Shown in pieces: positions 20,874 through 29,519 of a stretch of 64,000 nucleotides of DNA (the first letter of the stretch is position 1; each line of letters begins with the position of its first letter). The position numbers and the translations under genes are program-made. The DNA is from Spongiibacter sp. IMCC21906 (GTDB taxonomy: Bacteria; Pseudomonadota; Gammaproteobacteria; Pseudomonadales; Spongiibacteraceae): contig NZ_CP011477.1 of the NCBI RefSeq assembly GCF_001010805.1, positions 3,404,501 to 3,468,500 of the forward strand. The letters are read 5' to 3'. The notes beneath the pieces are model-generated. The model saw only the letters and a list, made by a program, of their open reading frames with translations. It was not told the DNA's origin and made no database searches.

Positions 20874-20888
20874 TGGCACAGCTATTGC
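20874..20888 (+). promoter_or_regulatory. Sigma-54 promoter of nirBD
   Basis: TGGCAC-AGCTA-TTGC is an exact match to the -24/-12 consensus, with GG and GC ten bases apart. A start near 20900 gives a leader of about 82 bases before the nirB ATG. Dependence on RpoN with an NtrC-type activator follows from established knowledge of this promoter class. Confidence 0.82.
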
Positions 20889-20981
20889 TAATTACCCTGC
20901 AACGGATACAGACAAGCATGAACACTGCGGTCACACCGACGTAAAAGGTAAGGCCCCGCACAGAAGTAAAGGATCATCACC

Positions 20982-23531
20982 ATGAGCAACCCAAAACGCC
21001 TACTGGTTATTGGCAACGGCCCTGTCGGCCACCAATTTCTTGAATCTTTGGTTGAAAGCGGCCAGGCCTCAGAGTTCACCATCACCGTCATTGGTGAAGA
21101 GCCCCGGCCAGCATATGACCGCGTTCACCTCACCGCATGGTTTGAAACTCGCAAAGCCGAGTCCCTTAATATGGTGAAAGAAGGTTTTTATGAAACCAAC
21201 AGTATTGCGGTAAAAAACAGCGAAAAAGCCGTCGCTATCAATCGGAACAAAAAAATTGTCAGCACCGACAAAGGCGAGGAGTACAGCTACGATACCCTAG
21301 TACTGTCCACAGGGTCGTTCCCCTTCGTGCCACCGGTACCTGGCCACGACCGAGATAATTGCTTTGTTTACCGCACCATTGAAGACTTAGAAGCCATTAC
21401 CGCCGCCGCCAGCAATGCCAAAGTTGGCACCGTGGTAGGCGGCGGGCTATTGGGATTAGAAGCTGCCAAAGCGATTAAGGATTTGGGACTAAAAACCCAC
21501 GTTGTCGAGTTTGCCCCCCGACTGATGGCGGTTCAGGTCGATGACGGCGGCGGCGCCCTGCTTCGCAAAAAGATTGAAGACCTCGGTGTTTCCGTCCACA
21601 CCCAAAAGAACACCCAAAACATTACTGATGGCGACAGCTGCTTTCATAAAATGTCTTTTGCCGATGGCAGCGAACTGGAAACCGACGTATTGGTCTTCTC
21701 CGCTGGCATTCGCCCCCAAGATGCCCTTGCCCGCCAAAGTGAGCTGGAAATTGGTGAGCGCGGCGGTATTGTGATCAACGACAACTGCCAAACCTCTGAC
21801 CCAGACATTTACGCCATTGGTGAATGCGCCCTGTGGAGTGGTCGCATCTACGGCTTAATCGCACCGGGTTGGGATATGGCCAGAACCGCGGCCGACCATG
21901 TATTGGGCGGTATAAATGGCAACACCTTTACCGGCGCCGACATGAGCACCAAGCTTAAATTAATGGGGGTAGATGTTGCCTCCATTGGCGACGCCCATGC
22001 CAATAGCCCCGGCGCAAAGAGCTATACCTTCATTGATGAACAAGCCGAGGTTTACAAAAAAATCGTGGTGAGCGAAAACGGCGAGCACTTGCTTGGCGCC
22101 GTACTGGTGGGTGAAGCCGAAGATTACGGCAACCTGCTGCAGTTTGCACTGAACAAAATCACCCTACCTGAACACCCCGAGGCCATGATTCTTCCCCAGC
22201 TGGATGGCAGCGCCAGCGTTGGTCTCGGGGTGGACGCCTTACCCGATGTCGCCCAAATCTGTAGCTGCAACAATGTCAGCAAAGGCCAGATTTGTGCCGC
22301 GGTTCAAGATGGCGCCCACACTGTTGGCGACCTCAAAGCCTGCACCAAGGCCGCCTCGACCTGTGGCGGCTGTACCGCACTGGTTGGCCAAGTACTAAAT
22401 GCCGAGCTGACCAAACTGGGCGTAGAAGTGAACACCGACCTCTGTGAACATTTCCCCTACACCCGCCAAGAAATCTACCACTTGGTTCGAGTCGGCGAGA
22501 TCAAAACCTTTGATGAACTACTGGAAAAACACGGCAACGGCCACGGCTGCGATATTTGCAAACCCACTGCAGCCTCTATCTTAGCCTCCTGCTGGAACGA
22601 CTATATTCTTGAACCCAAACACGCCGTTTTACAGGACACCAACGACCGTTTTCTGGCCAATATGCAAAACAACGGTACCTTCTCTGTGGTGCCGAGGATG
22701 GCGGGCGGCGAAGTCACCCCCGACGGCCTGATTGCGGTGGGCAGTGTTGCCAAAAAATATAATCTGTACACCAAAATCACCGGTGGCCAGCGCGTGGATT
22801 TATTTGGAGCCACCGTTGATCAGTTACCACTGATCTGGAAAGAACTGATTGATGCGGGCTTTGAATCCGGCCACGCCTACGGCAAATCTCTACGTACTGT
22901 TAAATCCTGCGTGGGCAGCACCTGGTGCCGCTACGGCGTCCAAGACAGTGTTGGCCAAGCCATTGATCTGGAAAACCGCTACAAGGGCCTGCGCAGCCCC
23001 CACAAACTAAAAATGGCGGTATCGGGCTGTACCCGTGAATGCGCCGAGGCCCAAAGCAAAGATGTTGGGGTCATCGCCACCGAAAAAGGCTGGAACCTCT
23101 ATCTGTGCGGCAACGGCGGCATGAAACCCCGCCATGCAGACTTATTCGCCTCAGATATCGACACCGAGACCATGCTCAAGTACATCGACCGCTTCCTGAT
23201 GTTCTATGTTCGCACCGCAGATCGCCTGCAGCGCACCTCGGTGTGGATGGAAAACCTGGAAGGCGGCTTGGATTACCTCCGAAAAGTCATTGTCGATGAC
23301 TCATTGGGCATCTGCGATGAACTGGAAGCTGAAATGCAGCTAGTCATCGACAGCTACCAGTGCGAATGGAAAACCACCATTGAGAACGAAGACAAGCTGA
23401 AGCAGTTCCGTAGTTTTGTTAATGCCGACGGCAGCGACAAAGAGATTGTCTTTATCCAAGAACGCGGCCAGATTCGTCCCGCCACTGACGAAGAAAAACG
23501 CAGCGGCGCATCACTGATTGCCGTGGCCTAA
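20982..23531 (+). CDS. nirB: Assimilatory nitrite reductase large subunit NirB
   Basis: Reduces nitrite to ammonium with NAD(P)H in the cytoplasm. The 849-residue protein begins with an FAD/NAD(P) reductase module (GNGPVGHQFLE near the start, GGGLLGLEAAKA near 150). Two [2Fe-2S] BFD-like cysteine segments follow (CSCNNVSKGQIC and CTKAASTCGGC near 425-470). The sulfite-reductase half ends with the siroheme/[4Fe-4S] ligands in CVGSTWCRYG and SGCTRECAEAQ. Length matches the family. It is followed by nirD and a terminator; no nitrate reductase gene is adjacent. Confidence 0.97.
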   Translation: MSNPKRLLVIGNGPVGHQFLESLVESGQASEFTITVIGEEPRPAYDRVHLTAWFETRKAESLNMVKEGFYETNSIAVKNSEKAVAINRNKKIVSTDKGEEYSYDTLVLSTGSFPFVPPVPGHDRDNCFVYRTIEDLEAITAAASNAKVGTVVGGGLLGLEAAKAIKDLGLKTHVVEFAPRLMAVQVDDGGGALLRKKIEDLGVSVHTQKNTQNITDGDSCFHKMSFADGSELETDVLVFSAGIRPQDALARQSELEIGERGGIVINDNCQTSDPDIYAIGECALWSGRIYGLIAPGWDMARTAADHVLGGINGNTFTGADMSTKLKLMGVDVASIGDAHANSPGAKSYTFIDEQAEVYKKIVVSENGEHLLGAVLVGEAEDYGNLLQFALNKITLPEHPEAMILPQLDGSASVGLGVDALPDVAQICSCNNVSKGQICAAVQDGAHTVGDLKACTKAASTCGGCTALVGQVLNAELTKLGVEVNTDLCEHFPYTRQEIYHLVRVGEIKTFDELLEKHGNGHGCDICKPTAASILASCWNDYILEPKHAVLQDTNDRFLANMQNNGTFSVVPRMAGGEVTPDGLIAVGSVAKKYNLYTKITGGQRVDLFGATVDQLPLIWKELIDAGFESGHAYGKSLRTVKSCVGSTWCRYGVQDSVGQAIDLENRYKGLRSPHKLKMAVSGCTRECAEAQSKDVGVIATEKGWNLYLCGNGGMKPRHADLFASDIDTETMLKYIDRFLMFYVRTADRLQRTSVWMENLEGGLDYLRKVIVDDSLGICDELEAEMQLVIDSYQCEWKTTIENEDKLKQFRSFVNADGSDKEIVFIQERGQIRPATDEEKRSGASLIAVA

Positions 23532-23577
23532 GACTTCGCCGACCTCGTCGGCAAAAATGATAGAAAGAGGATTAATG

Positions 23578-23904
23578 ATGGCCTGGACATCTGTCTGCAA
23601 AATTAACGATATATTGCCAAATGCTGGCGCCGCCGCATTACTGGGCGACACCCAGGTGGCCATATTTCGCGTGCAAGACCAATTTTTCGCGCTCTCCAAC
23701 AGAGACCCCTTCAGTCAAGCCAATGTGTTGTCCAGGGGTATTGTGGGCAGCCTGGATGGCAAGCTGGTTGTCGCCTCCCCCATTTACAAACAGCACTTCA
23801 CCCTTGACGGTGGCCAATGCCTGGAGGACCCCGACGTGAGCATCCCCCATTACGCGGTTCGCGTTGACGGCGATGCGGTGCAAATCAGTCTAAGCGCAGA
23901 ATAA
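23578..23904 (+). CDS. nirD: Assimilatory nitrite reductase small subunit NirD
   Basis: The 108-residue Rieske-fold partner of NirB. The usual iron-sulfur Cys/His ligands are absent, as is normal for this NirD subgroup. Segments LGDTQVAIFRVQDQFFALSN and SPIYKQHFTLDGGQCLED match the family. Two adjacent ATGs are possible (23575, 23578); the AGAGG ribosome site is best spaced for 23578, which also gives the E. coli length. An open frame continues upstream to 23518 but overlaps the end of nirB and has no similarity. Confidence 0.93.
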   Translation: MAWTSVCKINDILPNAGAAALLGDTQVAIFRVQDQFFALSNRDPFSQANVLSRGIVGSLDGKLVVASPIYKQHFTLDGGQCLEDPDVSIPHYAVRVDGDAVQISLSAE

Positions 23905-23969
23905 CCCCCTTCATCATGGAAGGGTTAAATACAACAAGATGGGTAAACCACAGATAGTCTCCACCCTGA

Positions 23970-24012
23970 CCGGTCGCATGGCAGCTCCCCCGCTGCCCGG
24001 CCGGATTTTTTT
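23970..24012 (+). terminator. Rho-independent terminator of nirBD
   Basis: GGCAGC (23980-23985) and GCTGCC (23992-23997) form a stem. It is extended by flanking CCGG sequences on both sides and followed by seven T residues (24006-24012). It lies 65 bases after nirD and ahead of the ppa promoter. Confidence 0.78.
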
Positions 24013-24017
24013 CGCCT

Positions 24018-24046
24018 TTGGAATCCCGGGCTCCCCGGTTTATAAT
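24018..24046 (+). promoter_or_regulatory. Sigma-70 promoter of ppa
   Basis: TTGGAA (24018-24023), a 17-base spacer and a perfect TATAAT (24041-24046). A start near 24053 gives a leader of about 40 bases before the ppa ATG. Confidence 0.6.
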
Positions 24047-24093
24047 CCCTGCGCATTTTCATTCCTAACCCACTTCTGATAACGGAATTCAGT

Positions 24094-24621
24094 ATGAGCT
24101 ATTCAAAAATTCCCGCTGGCAAAGAACTGCCCCACGACATTTATGTTGCCATCGAGATTCCTGCTAACAGCAGCCCGATCAAATACGAAATTGATAAAGA
24201 CACCGATAGCCTGATGGTAGACCGGTTCATGGCTACCCCCATGTTTTACCCTGCTAACTACGGCTATATCCCCAACACATTGTCTGAAGATGGCGATGCG
24301 CTGGACGTATTGGTCGTCACCCCTTACCCCGTGGTACCCGGCTCAGTGATCCGTGCGCGTCCCATCGGCATCCTGAACATGAGCGACGAAGCGGGCCAAG
24401 ACGCCAAATTGCTAGCCGTGCCCCACGATAAGCTGAGCGTGTTGTACAAAGACGTGAAAGAGCCTTCTGACCTTCCACCTCTGCTAATTCAGCAAATCGA
24501 ACATTTCTTTGAAAACTACAAAGATCTGGAAAAAGGCAAGTGGGTTAAGATTGACGGCTGGGCTGACAGCAAAGCTGCCTTGGCCGAAGTTGAAAAAGCG
24601 GCTGCCGCTTACAAAGGCTAA
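24094..24621 (+). CDS. ppa: Inorganic pyrophosphatase (family I)
   Basis: Hydrolyses pyrophosphate to phosphate in the cytoplasm and drives biosynthetic reactions. The 175-residue protein has the usual start ([21 protein letters not shown]), the active-site segment [12 protein letters not shown] with metal-binding aspartates, and the [14 protein letters not shown] end. Length matches bacterial family I enzymes. It has its own promoter and is separated from nirBD by a terminator. Confidence 0.97.
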   Translation: MSYSKIPAGKELPHDIYVAIEIPANSSPIKYEIDKDTDSLMVDRFMATPMFYPANYGYIPNTLSEDGDALDVLVVTPYPVVPGSVIRARPIGILNMSDEAGQDAKLLAVPHDKLSVLYKDVKEPSDLPPLLIQQIEHFFENYKDLEKGKWVKIDGWADSKAALAEVEKAAAAYKG

Positions 24622-25033
24622 AATCGTCTTGCTTGGCGGGGTCAGAGCTTGGCCCCGCAACGACACAAGCCCTGCCACACACAATCGTTCGGAGATTCCC
24701 TCCGACCTCCTCCCTGCTTAACCTCACCCCTGCCTCAACACCTTCCCTGTTAGCTACGCAGCACAGCCCCTCATCTGCAACGCCCTTTAAAGCGCAGCCC
24801 TTATGCAACACACAATAGCCCGTATTGGGCACAGCAAATCAAGGTAGGGGGAATAGCTCGCTGCCAACATTCAAGCGCGAAAAAACAAGGGGAAAGAAGC
24901 AAAATGGTAAATTGCTGGCGCGCCCGGAACCGGGCGCGCTAGACATAGAACAGCATCATCACCGCTGAATTACAAGGTTTCACTGCTCTGCAGTCACTGG
25001 AACAAATTACTAAACCCAAGTTGATCAACTTGC
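24622..25033. other. Intergenic region after ppa with two inverted repeats
   Basis: No gene is supported. GCGGGGTC/GGCCCCGC forms an 8-bp hairpin (one G-T pair) at about 24637-24659, without a T-tract. A perfect 10-bp inverted repeat GCGCGCCCGG-AA-CCGGGCGCGC lies at 24918-24939, also without a T-tract. Short open frames here have no ribosome site or recognisable sequence. The first hairpin may help end the ppa transcript. Confidence 0.5.
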
Positions 25034-25510
25034 TTACTGAACTTTGGGCATAGCTTCCAGAAGGCGCTGATATAACTTTGAGTTTTTGTGGATAGACTTA
25101 TGCTTAGCATAGGCATCCACCGCACGCTCCCAAGCATCATCACTGCCATGCGCATTAAGAGAGAAGCTCGTACACACTGTTTTCTTCTCAACCTTAGAGG
25201 CAACACCCACCTGAAAAATCGGCGTTAAATTGCCGCTTTTCTCGGTTTTGAGCAGGTAACTAATGCCTCGTACGGTACCGTCTGGCTTAAAGCAACGGTC
25301 TTCCTTGGTATCCTCAAGATAACGAAGCTGACGTTCTTCGAGCTCAGCATCCCGCTCTATCGCTTCCTTTTCTATCTGTTTCTTTTGACGCCCTTCCAGT
25401 CGCTTCCCGTCCTTTTTCAAGGAGAAATATTCTTGAAACAATTCTCCCGCAACGGTTCTGCGCACCCGGTAGCCGTAAAACGCTCTGTTATCCAGTAATT
25501 TAACGCTCAC
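25034..25510 (-). CDS. Hypothetical protein, possible AP2-like beta-sheet repeats
   Basis: I do not recognise a named family. The ~158-residue basic protein has two similar parts: an N-terminal strand-rich segment (YGYRVRRTVAGELFQEYFSL) and a second one (LTPIFQVGVASKVEKKTVCT then SFSLNAHGSDDAWERAVDAY). They are joined by a charged helical linker rich in Glu, Lys and Arg (about residues 35-75). Each part resembles the three-strand-plus-helix AP2/integrase-N type fold used for DNA binding, but this is a weak pattern match. The GTG at 25510 is preferred because AGAGG lies at proper distance; a GTG at 25516 is also open. It is a monocistronic gene between ppa and cysE. Confidence 0.6.
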   Translation of the reverse strand: MSVKLLDNRAFYGYRVRRTVAGELFQEYFSLKKDGKRLEGRQKKQIEKEAIERDAELEERQLRYLEDTKEDRCFKPDGTVRGISYLLKTEKSGNLTPIFQVGVASKVEKKTVCTSFSLNAHGSDDAWERAVDAYAKHKSIHKNSKLYQRLLEAMPKVQ

Positions 25511-25649
25511 AAGCACCTCTATAATTTTTTGTTAGTTCCAACGCAATATACCATATGTCCATAAATGTGTCTGACGATTTCACCAAGCGGTAGCTTGTTA
25601 CTACACAAAACTGGAGAAGCGTCACAAAACACGCCTCCGCATACCGCCA

Positions 25650-26438
25650 TCAAGCCTCGTCAATATTCTGATCCATATTTAACGCTGGAAGTTCATTGGT
25701 TTCTCGACCAACTTGCTTCGCCGGGACACCTGCCACAGTCGTAAAGGGACCTACGTCACAAAGCACTACACTTCCCGCCGCAATTTTGGCGCCTTCACCC
25801 ACATTGATTCCGCCCAGTACCTTCGCGCCAGCACTGATCAAAACCCCATCCCCGATGCGAGGATGCCGAAGTCCTCGGCGACTGCCGCAGCCGCCCAATG
25901 TTACAGAGTGCAACATCGACACATTGTTCCCCACTACCGCTGTTTCTCCTATAACTAAACCGGTGGCGTGATCAATCATAATGCCACTGCCCAGCGTTGC
26001 CGCCGGGTGAATATCGACGTCAAACGCTGTTGCAATGCGGTTTTGCAGGAACAATGCCATTGAGATTCTGCCCTGCTGCCACAACCAGTGGGCGATGCGA
26101 TAGCCCTGAACCGCCTGAAAGCCCTTAAAGTATAAAAACGGCATACCGTAATGGTCGCAGGCAGGATCCCGATCAAAATGTGCGCAAATATCATCTGCTG
26201 CGGCACGAACAATACCCGGATCTGCCGCCATGGCCTCATGAAAGACGTCCCGTACCAACATCGCCGGTACCGAGTCACACCCCAGCTTACCCGCAATTTG
26301 AAAACTCAATGCCGCAGGAAAATCCGGATGATTTAGAATACTGGCATGGTAAAAACTCGCCAGCACTGGCTCATTACCACCGTATTGCTGGGCTTCTGTC
26401 GTCATTGCTGACCACAACTCTGCCACCGACAAACTCAT
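25650..26438 (-). CDS. cysE: Serine O-acetyltransferase CysE
   Basis: Acetylates L-serine with acetyl-CoA, the first step of cysteine synthesis. The 262-residue protein has the alpha-helical SATase N-terminal domain and the left-handed beta-helix of hexapeptide repeats (IHPAATLGSGIMIDHATG, GETAVVGNNVSMLHSVTLGG, IGDGVLISAGAKVLGG). The catalytic histidine is in the DHATG segment. I chose the ATG at 26438 because CAGGAG lies seven bases upstream; the frame is open 29 codons further but that part overlaps the neighbouring gene. Confidence 0.93.
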   Translation of the reverse strand: MSLSVAELWSAMTTEAQQYGGNEPVLASFYHASILNHPDFPAALSFQIAGKLGCDSVPAMLVRDVFHEAMAADPGIVRAAADDICAHFDRDPACDHYGMPFLYFKGFQAVQGYRIAHWLWQQGRISMALFLQNRIATAFDVDIHPAATLGSGIMIDHATGLVIGETAVVGNNVSMLHSVTLGGCGSRRGLRHPRIGDGVLISAGAKVLGGINVGEGAKIAAGSVVLCDVGPFTTVAGVPAKQVGRETNELPALNMDQNIDEA

Positions 26439-26463
26439 TTTTTCTCCTGTCTCTAATTCAGAC

Positions 26464-27201
26464 TTAAGGCTGAAGGGCAACCGACAAACAAAACTGCTCC
26501 GGGTAGGCCGCAGAGGGCACGGCAATATAACGCTGATAAATTTCCGTCAACCTCGCCAAAATTTGGGGTTTTAAACACACATCGGCTCGATCCAAAGCCT
26601 CGGCAAGCACCCCAGGCCGCAAACTGCGCTCATACAAAAACGAGAGTGGCGCATAGCTTAAGTGCCAGCGCTCTGGAGCAATGCCACCACGATCAACATC
26701 GTAGGGACGGAAAAACCCCTGCCCCAACCCTGCCTGAAATTGCTCATCCAGCCAGTTGTGCATGGCAGCAAAGGGGCCATCCCCTTCCACCTCCTGCGGC
26801 GTTAACTGTACATCGTAATCAGCGGGCACCGCCCCAGCATCGTAAATATCAATATCCGTTCCCCAGTGGTGACGAGACGCTCCCGGCAAAGCCGACCATC
26901 GCAGAATAACATCCACTAATTGGGATTCACTTAGTGCCGCGAAGTCCAACACCGCCCCGGCCGAGTCAAGCAACGTTCGCTGGCCACTGGCTTTGGCATT
27001 CCAAATGGCCCGCTGGCGATCAAAGTCCCGAAAACCGCTGATAATTTGCATATCAAACCCAGCATCAGCTGCGTTTGACTGCAACGCCCGAAAAGGCGTC
27101 ACAATCTCTGGATGCACCGGTTTACCCAGCGAAGTGTCCATCAGCTCACTTCGCTGGCCCAGTAACAGCTCAATGGGAATTTCTGATGACGATTTAGACA
27201 T
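26464..27201 (-). CDS. M15-family D,D-carboxypeptidase-like metallopeptidase
   Basis: A ~245-residue protein of the VanY/M15B peptidase group, which cleave D-Ala-D-Ala or related peptidoglycan stem bonds. The zinc-binding layout is visible: SRHHWGTDIDIYD gives the His and Asp ligands, and PERWHLSYAPL gives the catalytic Glu and third ligand His. The segment ISGFRDFDRQRAIWNAK is typical of the family. No signal peptide is seen, so it could act in the cytoplasm on recycled peptides. An ATG at 27228 would add nine residues. It is 25 bases from cysE on the same strand. Confidence 0.82.
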   Translation of the reverse strand: MSKSSSEIPIELLLGQRSELMDTSLGKPVHPEIVTPFRALQSNAADAGFDMQIISGFRDFDRQRAIWNAKASGQRTLLDSAGAVLDFAALSESQLVDVILRWSALPGASRHHWGTDIDIYDAGAVPADYDVQLTPQEVEGDGPFAAMHNWLDEQFQAGLGQGFFRPYDVDRGGIAPERWHLSYAPLSFLYERSLRPGVLAEALDRADVCLKPQILARLTEIYQRYIAVPSAAYPEQFCLSVALQP

Positions 27202-27279
27202 TGACAGACTACCAAGGGACTTGCACATTCTGGCATCATACTACCCCGTGCAATCCCCGTCTAAGCAGGAATCGTCCCA

Positions 27280-28308
27280 GTGGAAACACCCGGCAAACGC
27301 AAAAAAGTCGCCCTGGCATTAGGTAGTGGCTCGGCAAGAGGTATGGCGCATATTGGCGTGATTCAGCGCTTGCAAGAACTTGGCGTAGGCCCAGACATCA
27401 TCTGTGGCACCTCTATCGGCGCGCTAATTGGCGGCTGCTACCTCACCGGCAAACTCGACCACTTCAGTGATTGGATTCAACATCTCAGCAACGCCCAAGT
27501 ATTTCATTATATGAGTGTCAGCCTCTCTGCCACCGGCGGCGTCGCCCATGCCACCCGATTAATGGACTTTTTTGCCCAAGAATACGGCAACCCCGATATA
27601 GAATCGTTGCCACTTCCCTTTGCCGCCGTCGCCACCGACTTGTATCGAGGCCGAGAAATCTGGCTTCAGCGAGGACCCCTCTGGAACGCGGTCAGAGCCT
27701 CAATCGCCATCCCCGGCGTGCTCACCCCCATCAGCAAAGACGACGACGCCTGGCTGGTAGACGGTGGCTTAGTAAACCCTGTGCCGGTGTCGGTCTGTCG
27801 CGCACTGGGCGGCGACATCATCATTGGGGTCGACTTAAACAGCGACATACTGGGGCGACGCAAAGTAATTACCGATGTGGCGGCCCCCACCAATGAAGAA
27901 ATTGCCGAGGAAGAAGAATCAGAAGAAGACAAAAATATTGACCCAGAAGAAGCGGCCGAACTCTCTGCTTTTGGCCGTTTTACCCAATCCTTAAAAGAAG
28001 CCGCCGCTAACTTTCGCAGTGACGAAAACAGTAAACCCGTCGCCCCTGGCACATTAAGCGTAATGATGAGTGCCATTAACATCATGCAAGACCGCATCAC
28101 CCGGTCGCGACTGGCCGGCGAACCCGCCGACATTATGCTGTGGCCACGACTTGGCCACATCGGCTTGCTGGAATTCAGCAAAGCCCAGGAAGCCATAGAG
28201 GAAGGCCGAGACGCGGTGGACAGAATGCTACCAGCGATTCGACACACCTTTGAGCGCGAAGGAGATTTTCGCCTCAGCACAGCGGACATTCCACAAAGCG
28301 ATGACTGA
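27280..28308 (+). CDS. Patatin-like phospholipase (RssA type)
   Basis: A 342-residue serine lipid acyl-hydrolase. It shows the oxyanion loop GSGSARGMAHIG, the nucleophile motif GTSIG with Ser45 and the DGG catalytic-aspartate motif (Asp161 in WLVDGGLVNP). Residues ~205-255 are an acidic linker rich in Glu and Asp, and the C-terminal part is helical. There is no signal peptide, so it is probably cytosolic or membrane-associated. The stop overlaps the start of the Rieske gene by eight bases, so the two proteins are made together. Confidence 0.88.
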   Translation: METPGKRKKVALALGSGSARGMAHIGVIQRLQELGVGPDIICGTSIGALIGGCYLTGKLDHFSDWIQHLSNAQVFHYMSVSLSATGGVAHATRLMDFFAQEYGNPDIESLPLPFAAVATDLYRGREIWLQRGPLWNAVRASIAIPGVLTPISKDDDAWLVDGGLVNPVPVSVCRALGGDIIIGVDLNSDILGRRKVITDVAAPTNEEIAEEEESEEDKNIDPEEAAELSAFGRFTQSLKEAAANFRSDENSKPVAPGTLSVMMSAINIMQDRITRSRLAGEPADIMLWPRLGHIGLLEFSKAQEAIEEGRDAVDRMLPAIRHTFEREGDFRLSTADIPQSDD

Positions 28309-28633
28309 CCAAGCTCCCCAGCGGGTCTTAAATATTGCCGATTTGAATGACCCCGGCAGCCGGGGCTTTAGCCATGCAGGCCGAGCTTATTTTGCGGTGC
28401 GCTATCAGGGACAGTTACGGGTATACCGCAACCTCTGCCCCCATCGTCAGATCGGTCTGGATTGGCAGCCTGATGCTTTTTTCGATAGCAGTAACAGTCT
28501 CATTCAGTGTGCCAGCCACGGTGCCCTGTTTCTGATCGAAACCGGCGAATGCGTTTCTGGCCCCTGTCAGGGAGAGTATTTAGAGGCTGTCGACTTTGAG
28601 CAGCAAGGAGACTGGCTATACCTCCGCGTTTAA
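28301..28633 (+). CDS. Rieske [2Fe-2S] domain protein
   Basis: A 110-residue stand-alone Rieske protein. The cluster ligands are visible as LCPHRQIGL (Cys46, His48) and QCASHGALF (Cys70, His73). Spacing between the two pairs is 21 residues, somewhat longer than in ferredoxin-type Rieske proteins. It has no signal peptide or membrane segment, so it is a cytosolic electron carrier or redox-sensing partner. The start lies inside the 3-prime end of the patatin gene. An open frame extends upstream to 28250 inside the patatin gene and is not used. Confidence 0.87.
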   Translation: MTDQAPQRVLNIADLNDPGSRGFSHAGRAYFAVRYQGQLRVYRNLCPHRQIGLDWQPDAFFDSSNSLIQCASHGALFLIETGECVSGPCQGEYLEAVDFEQQGDWLYLRV

Positions 28634-28643
28634 ACCAAACGGC

Positions 28644-29372
28644 TTAAACACTCACCGGTAACGCTCTCACCAAACGTATCTGGGTAAGATTAATATCCGC
28701 TCCCAGCGCCACCACCTCTAAGCCTTTTGCCACCGCATCCCTTAAAACCTGGGCATAATACGGGTCAATATCTACTGCGGGGGCGACCGATTCAATGCCG
28801 CTGTGCAACACCGCAAAGCACAGCACCACGCGATAACCCGCCGCTTTAAGGCGCAATAATTCTTCAATATGACGGGCCGCCCGAGCGCTGACCGCATCGG
28901 GAAACTGCCCCACTCCGCCACCACAATGCAAGGTCACTGATTTAACCTCCATAAAACATTGCCACGGATCACTCTTCCCGTTCGCCTCCCCCTCATCTTC
29001 AGCCAACGCAAAATCAATACGGCTACCGCTGGGCAACTTCCACTCCCCGCGCCAACGGGTGTACTTGGCCAGCAGGGGGATACTTCCCAGCATCAGTGCT
29101 TCCGCCACCAAACGGTTGGCTAAAGCAGAGTGAATACACACGCTATGGCCATCACTGGTTTCGACAATCTCCCAGGTGTAGGGCGTCTTGCGCTTGGGGT
29201 TATGACTTTTTGACAGATACACTCGACTGCCCGGCTCCGCACAACCCGTCATTGCACCAGTGTTAGGGCAGTGGACGACTAACTCTTGGCCGTCGTCCAA
29301 CACCACATCGGCAAGAAATCGTTTGTAACGACGCGTTAAACGCCCACCTATGAGTGGCTCAGGCCATTCCAT
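28644..29372 (-). CDS. sfsA: SfsA, sugar fermentation stimulation protein homologue
   Basis: A 242-residue protein of the SfsA family. Segments RYKRFLADV, VHCPNTGAMTGCAEPGS, RIDFALAEDEG and CFMEVKSVTLHCGG are typical. The last carries a PD-(D/E)xK-like nuclease arrangement (Asp...Glu-x-Lys). In E. coli the protein was linked to maltose metabolism and nucleic-acid binding; its true role is uncertain. It is convergent with the Rieske gene, 10 bases apart, and divergent from the AsmA-like gene. Confidence 0.92.
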   Translation of the reverse strand: MEWPEPLIGGRLTRRYKRFLADVVLDDGQELVVHCPNTGAMTGCAEPGSRVYLSKSHNPKRKTPYTWEIVETSDGHSVCIHSALANRLVAEALMLGSIPLLAKYTRWRGEWKLPSGSRIDFALAEDEGEANGKSDPWQCFMEVKSVTLHCGGGVGQFPDAVSARAARHIEELLRLKAAGYRVVLCFAVLHSGIESVAPAVDIDPYYAQVLRDAVAKGLEVVALGADINLTQIRLVRALPVSV

Positions 29373-29519
29373 TCTTTACTCCCACATTGAAACGCCATCA
29401 AAACCCGTCGCACCACCGTGTTTTGCCACCTTATGCAAGGCTCAAGGGCTGGCAATCGTGTTATTGTAAGGGGCATAGCCATTAGCCAACACATCCTATT
29501 CACCGCTATTTGGAAGCCC

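Larger units (their letters stand above)
20563..20981. promoter_or_regulatory. nasA-nirB divergent control region
   Basis: No gene in these 419 bases. Each flank carries a sigma-54 promoter sequence (20605-20619 on minus, 20874-20888 on plus). Between them are the half-sites TTGGTGC (20705-20711) and GCACCAA (20742-20748) in inverted order, about 37 bases centre to centre. They resemble NtrC half-sites and lie at an enhancer-like distance from both promoters. AT-rich stretches at 20637-20690 and 20820-20850 could aid bending. NtrC control is inferred from these elements and from the known regulation of nitrate assimilation genes. Confidence 0.45.

Noticed and set aside
27666-28289. 207-codon minus-strand frame opposite the patatin gene
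   Set aside because: Ser-rich shadow of a clearly assigned gene; no ribosome site.
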